A stretch of DNA of 64,000 bases from Mumia sp. zg.B17 (lineage in GTDB: Bacteria; Actinomycetota; Actinomycetes; Propionibacteriales; Nocardioidaceae): NCBI RefSeq assembly GCF_019550915.1, contig NZ_JAHWCI010000005.1, positions 1 through 64,000 of the forward strand, in the 5' to 3' direction. Positions 10,661-18,700 of the stretch are shown in pieces; position 1 is the first letter of the stretch, and every line of letters begins with the position of its first letter. Under the pieces are notes generated by a model. That model worked only from the letters and a program-made list of their open reading frames with translations, did no database searches and was not told where the DNA came from. The position numbers and the translations under genes were made by a program.

Positions 10661-11319
10661 GACACCCCACCAGCGACGAGCTCGGCGATCACGCGCCCGG
10701 CCCTGCTCCTCGGGGCGGTGCGTACGAGGGCCAGCGCGTCCTCCCACGTGTCGACGTCAGTGAGGACCGGAGCGCCGCCGACCCGGGCGCCGGCCGCCGT
10801 CAGGGCCGCGTACGTCCGGGCGCCGGTGTCGGATCGCGACATCGCGACGTCGCTGAGGGGCCGAGCCCAGCGCGGCGACCGGACCCCGAGCGCCCACCAG
10901 CCCCCGTCGGCGGCGGGGCCGAGCACGGCCTCGTGGGACTGCAGACCGTCCGCGACCGCGATGAGGTCGGCGGTCGTCGCCTGCGGGGTGTCCGTGCCGA
11001 TCTGGACGACCCCGGCGCCTGCGTCGGCGTCCTCGTGAGCGTTGACCAGGCGCTGGCCGAAGGTGGTCCCCCGCTGGGCGACCACCCGGTGCGGCGCGCA
11101 CGCGGCACGGAGGTCGTCACCGCGGGCAGCACGGGTGAGGTCGCCCGTGAGGGCGACCACCACCGGCCAGCCGAGCACCGACACGGTCTCCAGCGTGTCC
11201 AGGAAGGCGGCCGCCGCGAACCGCGCCGCGACGTCGGCTCCGGTCCGTCCGGCCAGGCGGGTCTTCGCGAGCCCTGGCTCCGGCGCCTTCGCGACCACCA
11301 GCAGCGTCGGCGCGGTCAT
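10657..11319 (-). CDS. DUF2064/TIGR04282 GT-A fold protein (Rv0540-like)
   Basis: 220 residues with a nucleotide-diphospho-sugar transferase fold. The N-terminus TLLVVAKAPEPGLAKTRLA matches the family signature, and VVQIGTDTPQATTADLI and GPAADGGWWALGV carry the conserved Asp and Gly-Trp motifs. The common database name (arsenosugar glycosyltransferase) is unlikely to apply, as no arsenic genes are near. By analogy with Rv0540 of the mycobacterial methylthioxylose locus it could act on a sugar-1-phosphate or an activated pentose. Its start overlaps the GT2 stop and its stop overlaps the methyltransferase start, both as ATGA, so the three are tightly coupled. Confidence 0.8.
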   Translation of the reverse strand: MTAPTLLVVAKAPEPGLAKTRLAGRTGADVAARFAAAAFLDTLETVSVLGWPVVVALTGDLTRAARGDDLRAACAPHRVVAQRGTTFGQRLVNAHEDADAGAGVVQIGTDTPQATTADLIAVADGLQSHEAVLGPAADGGWWALGVRSPRWARPLSDVAMSRSDTGARTYAALTAAGARVGGAPVLTDVDTWEDALALVRTAPRSRAGRVIAELVAGGVS

Positions 11320-11981
11320 CTCATGACCTTCGCGAAGTCGAGCGCGGTCCGCACCGTCCCCCGCACCGACCCGCTGACCTTCGACCGCGTCCCGGCCGCA
11401 CGCGCGCGGTAGGCGATGTCGTGCTCCTCCACCGTCCAGCCGGCGCGAGCCGCCCCCAGCATGAGCTCCAGCGGGTAGCCGAACCGCCGGTCCCGCAGGT
11501 CGAGCGCCACCAGGTCCTCGCGGGGGCACACCCGCATCGGCGCCAGGTCGTGCAGCGCGAGCCCGGTGGATCGGCGGATCCAGGCAGCGAGCAGTGTCGT
11601 ACCGGCCCGCGCGTGCCACGGCCAGACACCTGAGGAGACGGGTCGACGTCGCCCGAGCGCCATCGTCGCCCGCCCGGCGAGAACCGCGTCGAGCAGCGGG
11701 TCCAGGTCGGCGGCGTCCATCGAGCCGTCGCCGTCCATCACAGCGACGTACGGCGCACGCGACGCGCGAACCCCCGCGTCGACGGCGGCCCCGTACCCCG
11801 CGACGGCCTCGTGGACGACACGAGCGCCCAGCTCCCGCGCCACCTCTGCCGTGCCGTCACGCGAGCCGTTGTCGACGACGATCACCGAGAACCGCTCCGG
11901 CACGTGGGCGAGCGCCTCCGGGAGCGCCCGCGCCTCGTCGCGGCACGGCACCACGAGGTCGCACACGCGCGCATCCGTCAT
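11316..11981 (-). CDS. GT2 polyprenyl-phosphate sugar synthase (MtxS/Rv0539-like)
   Basis: 221-residue family 2 glycosyltransferase of the dolichyl-phosphate mannose synthase type. Visible are LVVPCRDEARALPEAL at the N-terminus, VVDNGSRDGTAEVA, the DxD-like VAVMDGDGSMDAADL near 78-93, and a C-terminal basic region. There are no membrane segments. In mycobacteria the counterpart Rv0539 (MtxS) makes the decaprenyl-phosphate-linked methylthiopentose donor. Here it heads a three-gene operon and is divergent from the GT-C-like gene at 12086. TAGGGT lies 6 nt before the ATG, which suggests a leaderless transcript. Assignment to this pathway is by gene content, not residues. Confidence 0.82.
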   Translation of the reverse strand: MTDARVCDLVVPCRDEARALPEALAHVPERFSVIVVDNGSRDGTAEVARELGARVVHEAVAGYGAAVDAGVRASRAPYVAVMDGDGSMDAADLDPLLDAVLAGRATMALGRRRPVSSGVWPWHARAGTTLLAAWIRRSTGLALHDLAPMRVCPREDLVALDLRDRRFGYPLELMLGAARAGWTVEEHDIAYRARAAGTRSKVSGSVRGTVRTALDFAKVMR

Positions 11982-11987
11982 GGTCCG

Positions 11988-12079
11988 ACCCTAGGGCGAG
12001 ATGTCCGATCCGTCCGGGTCGACGACGGCGTCAGCCGCGCCCGCGCACCGTGCCCGAGGCCTGCGCCAACGCCTACGGT
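11988..12079. promoter_or_regulatory. Divergent leaderless promoters of the glycan cluster
   Basis: TAGGGT on the minus strand (11988-11993) lies 6 nt before the GT2 ATG. TACGGT on the plus strand (12074-12079) lies 6 nt before the membrane-protein ATG. Both match the TANNNT -10 consensus at the position expected for transcription starting on the start codon. No Shine-Dalgarno sequence is present before either start. Confidence 0.6.
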
Positions 12080-12085
12080 GTCCAG

Positions 12086-13435
12086 ATGACCAGCCGCCCC
12101 GACAGTCGGAGCCGAACCGCCCTCGCGGGCGCCGCGACAGGGCTCGTGCTCGCCGCCGCAGCGATGCTCTGGCCGGCCGTGACGGGCACGTTCGTGCACA
12201 ACGGGATCTCGGGTCTCCCCCGCTTCCCGCCCCTTCACGCGAACTGGATGCCACGGCTCACCGCGACGTCATGGCTCCCACTCGCCGTCGCGCTGGTCGT
12301 CCTCCTCGCGTGGCCGCGCGTGTCGGCCCTGCGCTGGCCCGTCTATCTCGGCGCGCTGTTCGTCGCGGCCTGGAGCTGGACCGTCGCCCTTGCCCTCGTC
12401 GACGGCGAGGACGGCCTCGGCGCCGTCTTCGCCCGTCGCGGCGAGTACGTCGCCGACGCGCAGGCCGTCACGGACGTGAGCGCCATGCTCGCCGGGTTCG
12501 TCGACCGCATCCCGGTCGATGCCGCCGACAACTGGGGCATCCACGTCGCCGGTCACCCTCCCGGCGCGCTCCTGATGTTCGTCGGCATCGACCGGCTCGG
12601 CATCACCGATCCGGTCACCATCGCGATGACGGTCCTCACGCTCGGCTGCACGGCCTTCGTCGCTGCGGCCGTCGTCGTACGCCGCGTCGCGGGTGAGGAC
12701 TGGGCCCGGCGGGCGGGCATCTGGTGGGTGCTGGCGCCGGCCGCGGTCTGGGTCGGGGTGAGCGCCGACGCCGTCTTCATGGCCGTCGCCGCCTGGGGTC
12801 TCGCCCTGCTCGCGGTCTCGCTCACCACGAGACGCACGGGCGTCGAGATCGCGTCGGGCGTCGCCGCAGGCGTCGTCCTCGGTGCCTGCGTCTACCTGTC
12901 GTACGGCCTGGTCCTCCTCGCCGTGCTCGCCCTCGCGGTCGTCCTTCTCACACGCCGGCCGCGGCCCGTGCTCTGGGCCGCGCTCGGGGCCGTCGCGGTC
13001 GCCGCCGGGTTCACGCTCGCGGGCTTCGCCTGGTGGGAGGGGTACGCGGTCCTGAGGGAGCGCTACTACGACGGGGTCGCCTCGGACCGGCCCTACGGCT
13101 ACTGGGTGTGGGCCAACCTCGCGGCCTGGACCTTCACCATCGGGCTCGCCGGCTGGGCCGGCCTCGCGGAGGCTGGGCGATCGGTGGTGGCACGACCACG
13201 GCCGGATCGCGGGACGGTGGCCGTGTCGGTGCTCGCGATCAGCGGGCTCGCGTGCGTGCTGCTGGCGACGCTCTCAGGGATGAGCAAGGCCGAGGTCGAG
13301 CGGATCTGGCTTCCGTTCGCCCTGTGGGCGCTCGTCGCCCCGGCCCTGCTCAGCCCTCGTCTGCGCACGCCGTTCGTCATCGCTCAGGTGGTTGCCGCCC
13401 TCGCCGTCCAGCACCTGCTCCTGACGCGGTGGTGA
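12086..13435 (+). CDS. GT-C-like polytopic glycosyltransferase (MtxT/Rv0541c-like)
   Basis: 449 residues with about ten to twelve hydrophobic segments and a long first extracytoplasmic loop containing GISGLPRFPPLHANWMPRL, then DNWGIHVAGHPPGALLMFV. The acidic and His-rich loop residues (RRGEYVADAQ, HVAGHPPG) fit a polyprenyl-phosphate-sugar dependent GT-C enzyme working on the outer face. The equivalent in the mycobacterial locus, Rv0541c (MtxT), transfers methylthioxylose to lipoarabinomannan; as I recall it is the same length. The acceptor in this organism is unknown. The gene is divergent from GT2 and convergent with the epimerase. No RBS; TACGGT stands 6 nt before ATG. Confidence 0.75.
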   Translation: MTSRPDSRSRTALAGAATGLVLAAAAMLWPAVTGTFVHNGISGLPRFPPLHANWMPRLTATSWLPLAVALVVLLAWPRVSALRWPVYLGALFVAAWSWTVALALVDGEDGLGAVFARRGEYVADAQAVTDVSAMLAGFVDRIPVDAADNWGIHVAGHPPGALLMFVGIDRLGITDPVTIAMTVLTLGCTAFVAAAVVVRRVAGEDWARRAGIWWVLAPAAVWVGVSADAVFMAVAAWGLALLAVSLTTRRTGVEIASGVAAGVVLGACVYLSYGLVLLAVLALAVVLLTRRPRPVLWAALGAVAVAAGFTLAGFAWWEGYAVLRERYYDGVASDRPYGYWVWANLAAWTFTIGLAGWAGLAEAGRSVVARPRPDRGTVAVSVLAISGLACVLLATLSGMSKAEVERIWLPFALWALVAPALLSPRLRTPFVIAQVVAALAVQHLLLTRW

Positions 13436-13459
13436 GGTCTGGCGGGCGGCTCGGCGGCG

Positions 13460-14503
13460 TCAGCGCTCTCGCAGCGGCGCGGTCGCCAGCTCGGCGAGCC
13501 CGTCCTCCGGGCTGATCTCCGCCACGAACCCCAGCTCCTCGCGCGCTCGCCGCGGCGAGGCGACGACGTGGCGGACGTCGTACGGGCGGAAGTCACCGGT
13601 GAGCTCGGGCGCGGGCCCTCCGGCGGCGGCGGCAAGGACCTGCGCCATCACGCCGAGCGGCGTCGGATGCCCTGACGCCACGTTGTACGCGCGCAGCGCC
13701 GGGCCCTGCTCGACCACGCGCTCGACGGCCGCGACGTTGGCGCGGGCCACGTCGCGCACGTGCACGAAGTCGCGCACCTGGCCGCCGTCCTCGAAGACCT
13801 TCGGCGCCTGGCCGCGCGCCAGCGACGAGCGGAAGATCGCTGCCACGCCGGCGTACGGCGTGTCCGCGGGCATCCCTGGCCCGTACACGTTGTGGTAGCG
13901 CAGCGCCACCGCCGACGCCCCCGCCAGCAGGCACCACGCCTGCGCGTAGTGCTCCTGCGCGACCTTCGAGGCGGCGTAGGTGCTGCGCGGGGCGAAGGGC
14001 ACGGACTCGTCGACCTCCCGCCACGACACCTCGCGCCCGCAGATGCCGCAGCCGGGGTCGTACCGGCCCTCGGAGAGGTCCACCGCGCGTCGTGCCGCCG
14101 GCGTGACGTCTCCGTGCTCGGGACACGTGTAGCGACCGTCTCCGTAGACGACCATCGACGACGCGAAGACCAGCCGCCCGACGCCGGCGCGGGCCATCGC
14201 CGCGAGCAGGACCGCGGTGCCGTGGTCGTTGTGGTCGGCGTACCCCGGCATGTCCTGGGCATCCACGCCGTTGCCGACCATCGCGGCCTGGTGGCACACG
14301 ACGTCGACGCCGGCGAGCGCGGCATCGACGTCGGCGGCCGATCGTACGTCGCCGAGCCGCGTGCCTTCGGGCACCTTCGCGTCCGGTCCGTGAGCGAGCG
14401 GAAGCAGGAGGTCGAGGCCGACGACGTCGTGCCCTGCCCGCTCGAGCGCCGTCACCACGTGGCCGCCGACGAAGCCGGCCGACCCGGTGACGAGGACCCT
14501 CAC
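13460..14503 (-). CDS. NAD-dependent epimerase/dehydratase with zinc-ribbon-like insert (GalE3/Rv0536-like)
   Basis: 347-residue extended SDR sugar-nucleotide epimerase or dehydratase. The NAD motif is TGSAGFVGG near residues 6-14, and the catalytic pair is YAASK (Tyr176, Lys180). Between the fourth strand and the catalytic Tyr there is an insert at about 124-160 with Cys127-x2-His130 and Cys152-x2-Cys155, a likely structural zinc site. The GTG start overlaps the MTA phosphorylase stop as GTGA, so the two are co-translated. In the mycobacterial locus Rv0536 occupies this position and is a candidate for converting methylthioribose to methylthioxylose; that step is inference. Confidence 0.85.
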   Translation of the reverse strand: MRVLVTGSAGFVGGHVVTALERAGHDVVGLDLLLPLAHGPDAKVPEGTRLGDVRSAADVDAALAGVDVVCHQAAMVGNGVDAQDMPGYADHNDHGTAVLLAAMARAGVGRLVFASSMVVYGDGRYTCPEHGDVTPAARRAVDLSEGRYDPGCGICGREVSWREVDESVPFAPRSTYAASKVAQEHYAQAWCLLAGASAVALRYHNVYGPGMPADTPYAGVAAIFRSSLARGQAPKVFEDGGQVRDFVHVRDVARANVAAVERVVEQGPALRAYNVASGHPTPLGVMAQVLAAAAGGPAPELTGDFRPYDVRHVVASPRRAREELGFVAEISPEDGLAELATAPLRER

Positions 14504-15312
14504 GGCAGCGTGATCGGCAGGTCGAGACCGTCGAGGGCGCTCGCGCAGTCGCACGTAAGGTCCGACTCGACCGCGCCGACCACCCCGCGCAACGCGTCGC
14601 GGAGCGTGTCGAGGTGCTCGCCGAAGACACGCAGCACCTCCTGGTGGCTCACCGCCTCCGCCGCCTCCACCCCGGCGTCGAGGTCGGTGACGAGCGCGAC
14701 CGTGGCGTAGCAGAGCGCGAGCTCGCGGGCCAGGACCGCCTCGGGGTGCCCGGTCATGCCGATGATCGACCAGCCCTCGCGGGAGTACCACTGCGACTCG
14801 GCCCGGGTCGAGAACCGCGGACCCTCGATCACGACCAGCGCGCCCCCGTCGACGGCACCACCCGGCGCTCCGTCGACGAGCGCCGTACGGAGCCGCGGAC
14901 AGTACGGGTCGGCGAACCCGATGTGCACGGCACCCGAGTGGTAGAACGTCTGGTTGCGGTTGGTCGTCCGGTCCACGAGCTGGTCCGGGACCACCAGAGT
15001 GCCCGGCCCCAGCTCGGGCTGCAGCCCGCCGACCGCGCACGGCGCCAGCACCTGGCGCACGCCGAGGCTGCGCAGCGCCCAGAGGTTCGCCCGGTACGGC
15101 ACAGCGTGCGCCGGGTAGCGGTGGCCGGGGCCGTGCCGCGGGAGGAACGCGACCGCGCGCGGGCCGTCCTCGGTCGGCACCGTGCCGAGGGCGATCGGCC
15201 CCGACGGCAGGCCGTACGGGGTGTCGACGTCGACCTCGTGGACGTCGTCGAGGAAGGTGTAGAAGCCGGTGCCGCCGATGACGGCGACCTCGGGAGTCAG
15301 CGGGGCATCCAT
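14500..15312 (-). CDS. mtnP: 5'-methylthioadenosine phosphorylase
   Basis: Splits methylthioadenosine with phosphate into adenine and 5-methylthioribose-1-phosphate. The 270-residue product shows VIGGTGFYTFL at the N-terminus (phosphate loop), AFLPRHGPGHRYPAH, VLAPCAVGGLQ, VVIEGPRFSTRAES and IGMTGHPEAVLARE with the base-recognising Asp near VTDLDAG. The ATG at 15312 follows a 43-nt gap from the DUF3046 gene. Ordinary methionine salvage genes (mtnA, mtnB) are not seen nearby. Instead the gene is coupled to a sugar epimerase, so its product probably feeds a methylthiopentose donor as in the Rv0535-Rv0541c locus. Confidence 0.9.
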   Translation of the reverse strand: MDAPLTPEVAVIGGTGFYTFLDDVHEVDVDTPYGLPSGPIALGTVPTEDGPRAVAFLPRHGPGHRYPAHAVPYRANLWALRSLGVRQVLAPCAVGGLQPELGPGTLVVPDQLVDRTTNRNQTFYHSGAVHIGFADPYCPRLRTALVDGAPGGAVDGGALVVIEGPRFSTRAESQWYSREGWSIIGMTGHPEAVLARELALCYATVALVTDLDAGVEAAEAVSHQEVLRVFGEHLDTLRDALRGVVGAVESDLTCDCASALDGLDLPITLP

Positions 15313-15355
15313 GCCTGCCGAGTCTGCCAGCACGTCCCGACTCTGTCTCGGTGCG

Positions 15356-15550
15356 TCAGCGCTCCGCCGGTGGGAGCCCGAGGGAGGACCAGACGGCGCG
15401 CCACACCGTCTTGGGTGCGTCGCCTGCATCGAGCGCCTCGGACACCGTCCGCCCTCCGAGCTCGGCCAGCACCTGCTGGTCGGCCCACACCTGGGCGTAG
15501 CCGCCCCCGAGGTGCCTCTCCATGCGTTCCCAGAGCTCACTGTGCCTCAC
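15356..15550 (-). CDS. DUF3046 protein
   Basis: 64-residue protein with the DUF3046 pattern: HSELWERMERHLG at the N-terminus, AQVWADQQVLAELGGRTVSE in the middle and KTVWRAVW near the end. Function is unknown. In most actinobacteria this gene sits directly before recA; here it is about 8 kb away, although on the same strand. Its GTG start overlaps the stop of the MMPL transporter as GTGA, so it is now translated together with that exporter. The family call is strong in spite of the short length. Confidence 0.85.
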   Translation of the reverse strand: MRHSELWERMERHLGGGYAQVWADQQVLAELGGRTVSEALDAGDAPKTVWRAVWSSLGLPPAER

Positions 15551-17733
15551 TCGGCCAGTATGCGGGCACGGCCCACACGGTCGTCCGTGGCGCCTCCCGC
15601 CACGGGGACCGTGCCGCCCTCACGCAGGCCGTGCCGCTCCCACCACCGGCGCAACGGGCCCGGCGCCCACCAGTTCGCCCGGCCGAGGAGCTTCATCGTC
15701 GCGGGGACCATCAGAAGGCGGACCAGGGTGGCGTCGACGATCAGCGCCACGAGCATGCCGACGCCGACCATCTTGATGAACACGATGCCCGACGTCGCGA
15801 ACGCTCCGGTCACCACCGCGAGCAGCAGCGCGGCGCTGGTGATGATGCGGCCCGTCTTCTGGACACCCCTCGCCACCGCGACCTCGTTGTCTCCGGTGGC
15901 GTCCCACTCCTCGCGGATCCGCGACAGCAGGAAGATCTCGTAGTCCATCGACAGCCCGAAGAGGATCGCGGCCATGAGGATCGGCTGGGTCCCGTCGAGG
16001 TAGCCGGTCGAGCTGTAGCCGAGCAGGCCCTCGAGGTTGCCGTCGGCGAACACCCACGTCACGACGCCGAATGCCGCCGTGATCGAGACGATGTTGACCA
16101 GCACCGCCTTGACGGGCAGCACCACCGACCCGAAGGCGAGGAACAGCAGCACGAGCATCGCGACGACGATGAGGCTCCCCATCAGCGGCAAGCGGTCGGC
16201 GATCCCGTCGAGCATGTCGACGGTCTCCGCGCTCCTCCCTCCGACGTACGCATCGGCGGGAGCGTCGACGGCCCGGAGGCTGCGGACAAGCTCCTGCGAG
16301 GCAGCACTCTGTGACGTCCCGGTCCAGTCGACGTCGATGAGCGTGCCTCCCCCACCCTCGGCGACCGGCCGCACCTGGGTGACGCCGTCCACGGCGCGCA
16401 GGTCGGCGGCGTACGAGGCCACCTCCGTCCGCTCGGTGCTGGCGAAGAAGACATCAGCACTGCTGCTCGGTCCCCCGAAGTCGGTGTCGAGCTTCTCGGT
16501 GGCGATCCTCGACGGCGCGTCCGACGGCAGCGCTCGGTAGTCGACCCCGCCCCAGGTCGCCGAGAGGAACGGGCTCGCGAGCAGGAGGAGGAATCCGGTC
16601 ACGAGCGCCAGGCTCACCACCGGTCGCCGCATGACGGCGTGCGCGAAGCGTGCCCACCCCTGGGAGGTACGCCGCGCCCGACGCCGCCACGGCATCGCGC
16701 CGGCCTCGATCCGCCGACCGAGCAGCGCGAGGGTCGCCGGCAGGAGAGTCAGCGCCGCAACCATCGCGACCACGACGGCCGCCATCCCGCCGTAGGCCAT
16801 CGAGCGCAGGAAGGTCTGCGGGAAGGCGAGGAGCGCGGACATCGCGACGGCGACGGTGAGGCCGGAGAAGAGCACCGTACGGCCGGCGGTACGCATCGTC
16901 GCCCCCACGGCGTCCTGCACCTGACCGCGATCGCCCGCGTCCCGGACGGCGAGCTCCTCGCGGAAACGGCTCACCACGAAGAGGGCGTAGTCGATGGCCA
17001 GCCCCAGCCCGAGCAGCGTGATGATGTTGAGGGCGAAGACCGACACGTCGGTCACGGTGGTGAGCAGCCGGACCACGGCGAACGCACCGAGCACCGCGAC
17101 GGCGCCGACCCCGACCGGCATGAGGGCCGCGACCACGGAGCCGAAGACGACCAGGCTCAGCAGCAGCACGAGAGGCATCGCCAGCATCTCCGCCCGGGCG
17201 ATGTCCTGCGAGACGGTCGTGCTGACGTCGTCGAAGACCGCCGACTTCCCCGCGACGGCGAGGTCGAGCGTGCCGTTCTCGACCGCAGCCCCGTCGAGCG
17301 CCGGCCGGACCTCGTCGTACGCCTCGAGCACGGCGTCCTCGTCGTCGCCGGCGAGCGTGATGACGACGCTCGTGGCGTGCCGGTCCGCCGAGACGAGGGC
17401 GTCGGTCCCCGGGGCGCCGTAGACCATGACCTGCTCGACGGCCTCGTCCGACAGACCCTCGACGACCTCGGTGACCGCCGCACGGAAGGGCGCCGCATCC
17501 ACCGTCATCTCGTCGCTCTCGTAGACCGCGACGACGTCGGCTCCGTGACGACCGACCGAGTCGTCGATCAGCTCCGAGGCCCGGTAGGACTCGCTCCCGG
17601 GGTCGTCGAAGCCGCCGTCGCTGAGGGCGGCGAACACCCCTGTCCCGTATGCGCCGGCTGCCGCCAGCACGAGCAGCCCCAGGCCGACCACCCATCCGGC
17701 TCGTCGTGCGACGAAGCGCCCCCACCGTTCCAT
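15547..17733 (-). CDS. MMPL family RND-type transporter
   Basis: 728-residue inner-membrane exporter of lipids or hydrophobic compounds. Twelve membrane segments are arranged as 1+5+1+5, with two extracytoplasmic porter loops (about 35-190 and 395-530). Segment 4 carries the proton-relay motif GLGLAIDYALFVVSRFREEL near 241-260, and the second half has ILFGLSMDYEIFLLSRIREEW. A basic, Trp-rich C-terminus ends the protein. A TetR gene is divergent, and two operator-like repeats lie between them. Substrate is unknown. The DUF3046 start overlaps its stop codon. Confidence 0.9.
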   Translation of the reverse strand: MERWGRFVARRAGWVVGLGLLVLAAAGAYGTGVFAALSDGGFDDPGSESYRASELIDDSVGRHGADVVAVYESDEMTVDAAPFRAAVTEVVEGLSDEAVEQVMVYGAPGTDALVSADRHATSVVITLAGDDEDAVLEAYDEVRPALDGAAVENGTLDLAVAGKSAVFDDVSTTVSQDIARAEMLAMPLVLLLSLVVFGSVVAALMPVGVGAVAVLGAFAVVRLLTTVTDVSVFALNIITLLGLGLAIDYALFVVSRFREELAVRDAGDRGQVQDAVGATMRTAGRTVLFSGLTVAVAMSALLAFPQTFLRSMAYGGMAAVVVAMVAALTLLPATLALLGRRIEAGAMPWRRRARRTSQGWARFAHAVMRRPVVSLALVTGFLLLLASPFLSATWGGVDYRALPSDAPSRIATEKLDTDFGGPSSSADVFFASTERTEVASYAADLRAVDGVTQVRPVAEGGGGTLIDVDWTGTSQSAASQELVRSLRAVDAPADAYVGGRSAETVDMLDGIADRLPLMGSLIVVAMLVLLFLAFGSVVLPVKAVLVNIVSITAAFGVVTWVFADGNLEGLLGYSSTGYLDGTQPILMAAILFGLSMDYEIFLLSRIREEWDATGDNEVAVARGVQKTGRIITSAALLLAVVTGAFATSGIVFIKMVGVGMLVALIVDATLVRLLMVPATMKLLGRANWWAPGPLRRWWERHGLREGGTVPVAGGATDDRVGRARILAE

Positions 17734-17759
17734 CGGACTCCCCCTGCATCACGCGATGA

Positions 17760-17808
17760 ATAGTGTTCACGTTTGTTAACATGAGTCACTGCTAACGGTG
17801 TTCACTAT
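17760..17808. promoter_or_regulatory. Operator region between MMPL exporter and TetR gene
   Basis: GTGTTCAC occurs twice, at 17763-17770 and 17798-17805. The flanks ATAGTG...CAC (17760-17770) and GTG..CACTAT (17798-17808) make an overall inverted repeat with 9 of 11 matching positions. Between them is the palindrome TGTTAACA (17774-17781). The local AT content is high. This is the expected place for the TetR-family protein to bind and control both genes. Confidence 0.6.
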
Positions 17809-17875
17809 GCTGAAGCATGATCATCGATGTCAAGGGGTCAACGACACAGCCGACCGGCCTGCCAAGGTAGGGGCC

Positions 17876-18697
17876 ATGACGACGCAGGGTGAGAACGTGA
17901 CCGTCAAGCCACCGACACGGCGAGACCAGCAGCGTCAGGCGACGCTCGACGAGATCGTGCGGACGGCGCGCACGCTTCTCGTCGAGACGCACGACATCTC
18001 GCTCCGGGCGGTGGCGCAGACGATGGGGATGACCGCACCGGCGCTCTACCGCTACGTCAGCAACCTCGAGGACCTCACCCTCCGTGTCGCCGCGCAGGTC
18101 TACGACGACCTCCTCGCCACGCTCGAGGATGCTGCGGCCCCGTACGAGGGAGACCCCGCCGCGCAGGTGGTGGCCGGCTCCACGGCCTTCCGCCAGTGGT
18201 CGCTGCGCCACCGCCAGGAGTTCGGGCTCACCTTCGCGAACCCGATCACGAGCAGCGCCAAGTCCGTCGACCTCGGCGCCGACCTCCTCGGAGGACACGT
18301 CGAGCCTCCGCCCGGCGCTCCACCCATCGGTGCCGAGTGCACCGCCGCGGCCCACCGCTTCGGCAGCTTCTTCGGTCGGCTCGTCGTCGCGCTCTGGGAC
18401 GTCCAGGGCTATCCCGAGACCGGGCAGGTGCCCGCACCGTCCGACGGAGGCCTCTCGGCCTCCCGGTGGGCCGGGCTCGCCCCCGAGGTCCCCACCGAGG
18501 CCTCCTGGTCCTTCGTCCGCGCATGGGCGCGCCTCTACGGCACGACGGCCCTGGAGGTCTTCGGCCACATCGACAGCGACATCGTCACCTCCGGAGCGCT
18601 CTTCCGCGACACCATGAACGACTGCGGCGAGGTGCTCGGTCTGCAGCATCGACGTGCCGAGCTCCAGCGCGTCGTCACCGAGGTCCTCGCGACCTGA
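17876..18697 (+). CDS. TetR family transcriptional regulator
   Basis: 273-residue repressor. The N-terminal helix-turn-helix covers about residues 18-65: ATLDEIVRTARTLLVETH, then SLRAVAQTMGMTAPALYRYV. A long C-terminal ligand-binding domain follows, of the type with a WHG-like region. I chose ATG at 17876, preceded by AAGGTAGGGG; an ATG at 17807 lies inside the operator repeats and would add a poorly conserved extension. It is divergent from the MMPL exporter and convergent, 3 nt apart, with the ABC permease. It probably represses the exporter until a hydrophobic ligand is bound. Confidence 0.88.
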   Translation: MTTQGENVTVKPPTRRDQQRQATLDEIVRTARTLLVETHDISLRAVAQTMGMTAPALYRYVSNLEDLTLRVAAQVYDDLLATLEDAAAPYEGDPAAQVVAGSTAFRQWSLRHRQEFGLTFANPITSSAKSVDLGADLLGGHVEPPPGAPPIGAECTAAAHRFGSFFGRLVVALWDVQGYPETGQVPAPSDGGLSASRWAGLAPEVPTEASWSFVRAWARLYGTTALEVFGHIDSDIVTSGALFRDTMNDCGEVLGLQHRRAELQRVVTEVLAT

Positions 18698-18700
18698 CGC

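Noticed and set aside
10657-11319. Arsenosugar biosynthesis for the DUF2064 gene
   Set aside because: The family name exists, but no arsenic methylation or resistance gene is nearby; neighbours fit a methylthiopentose route better.
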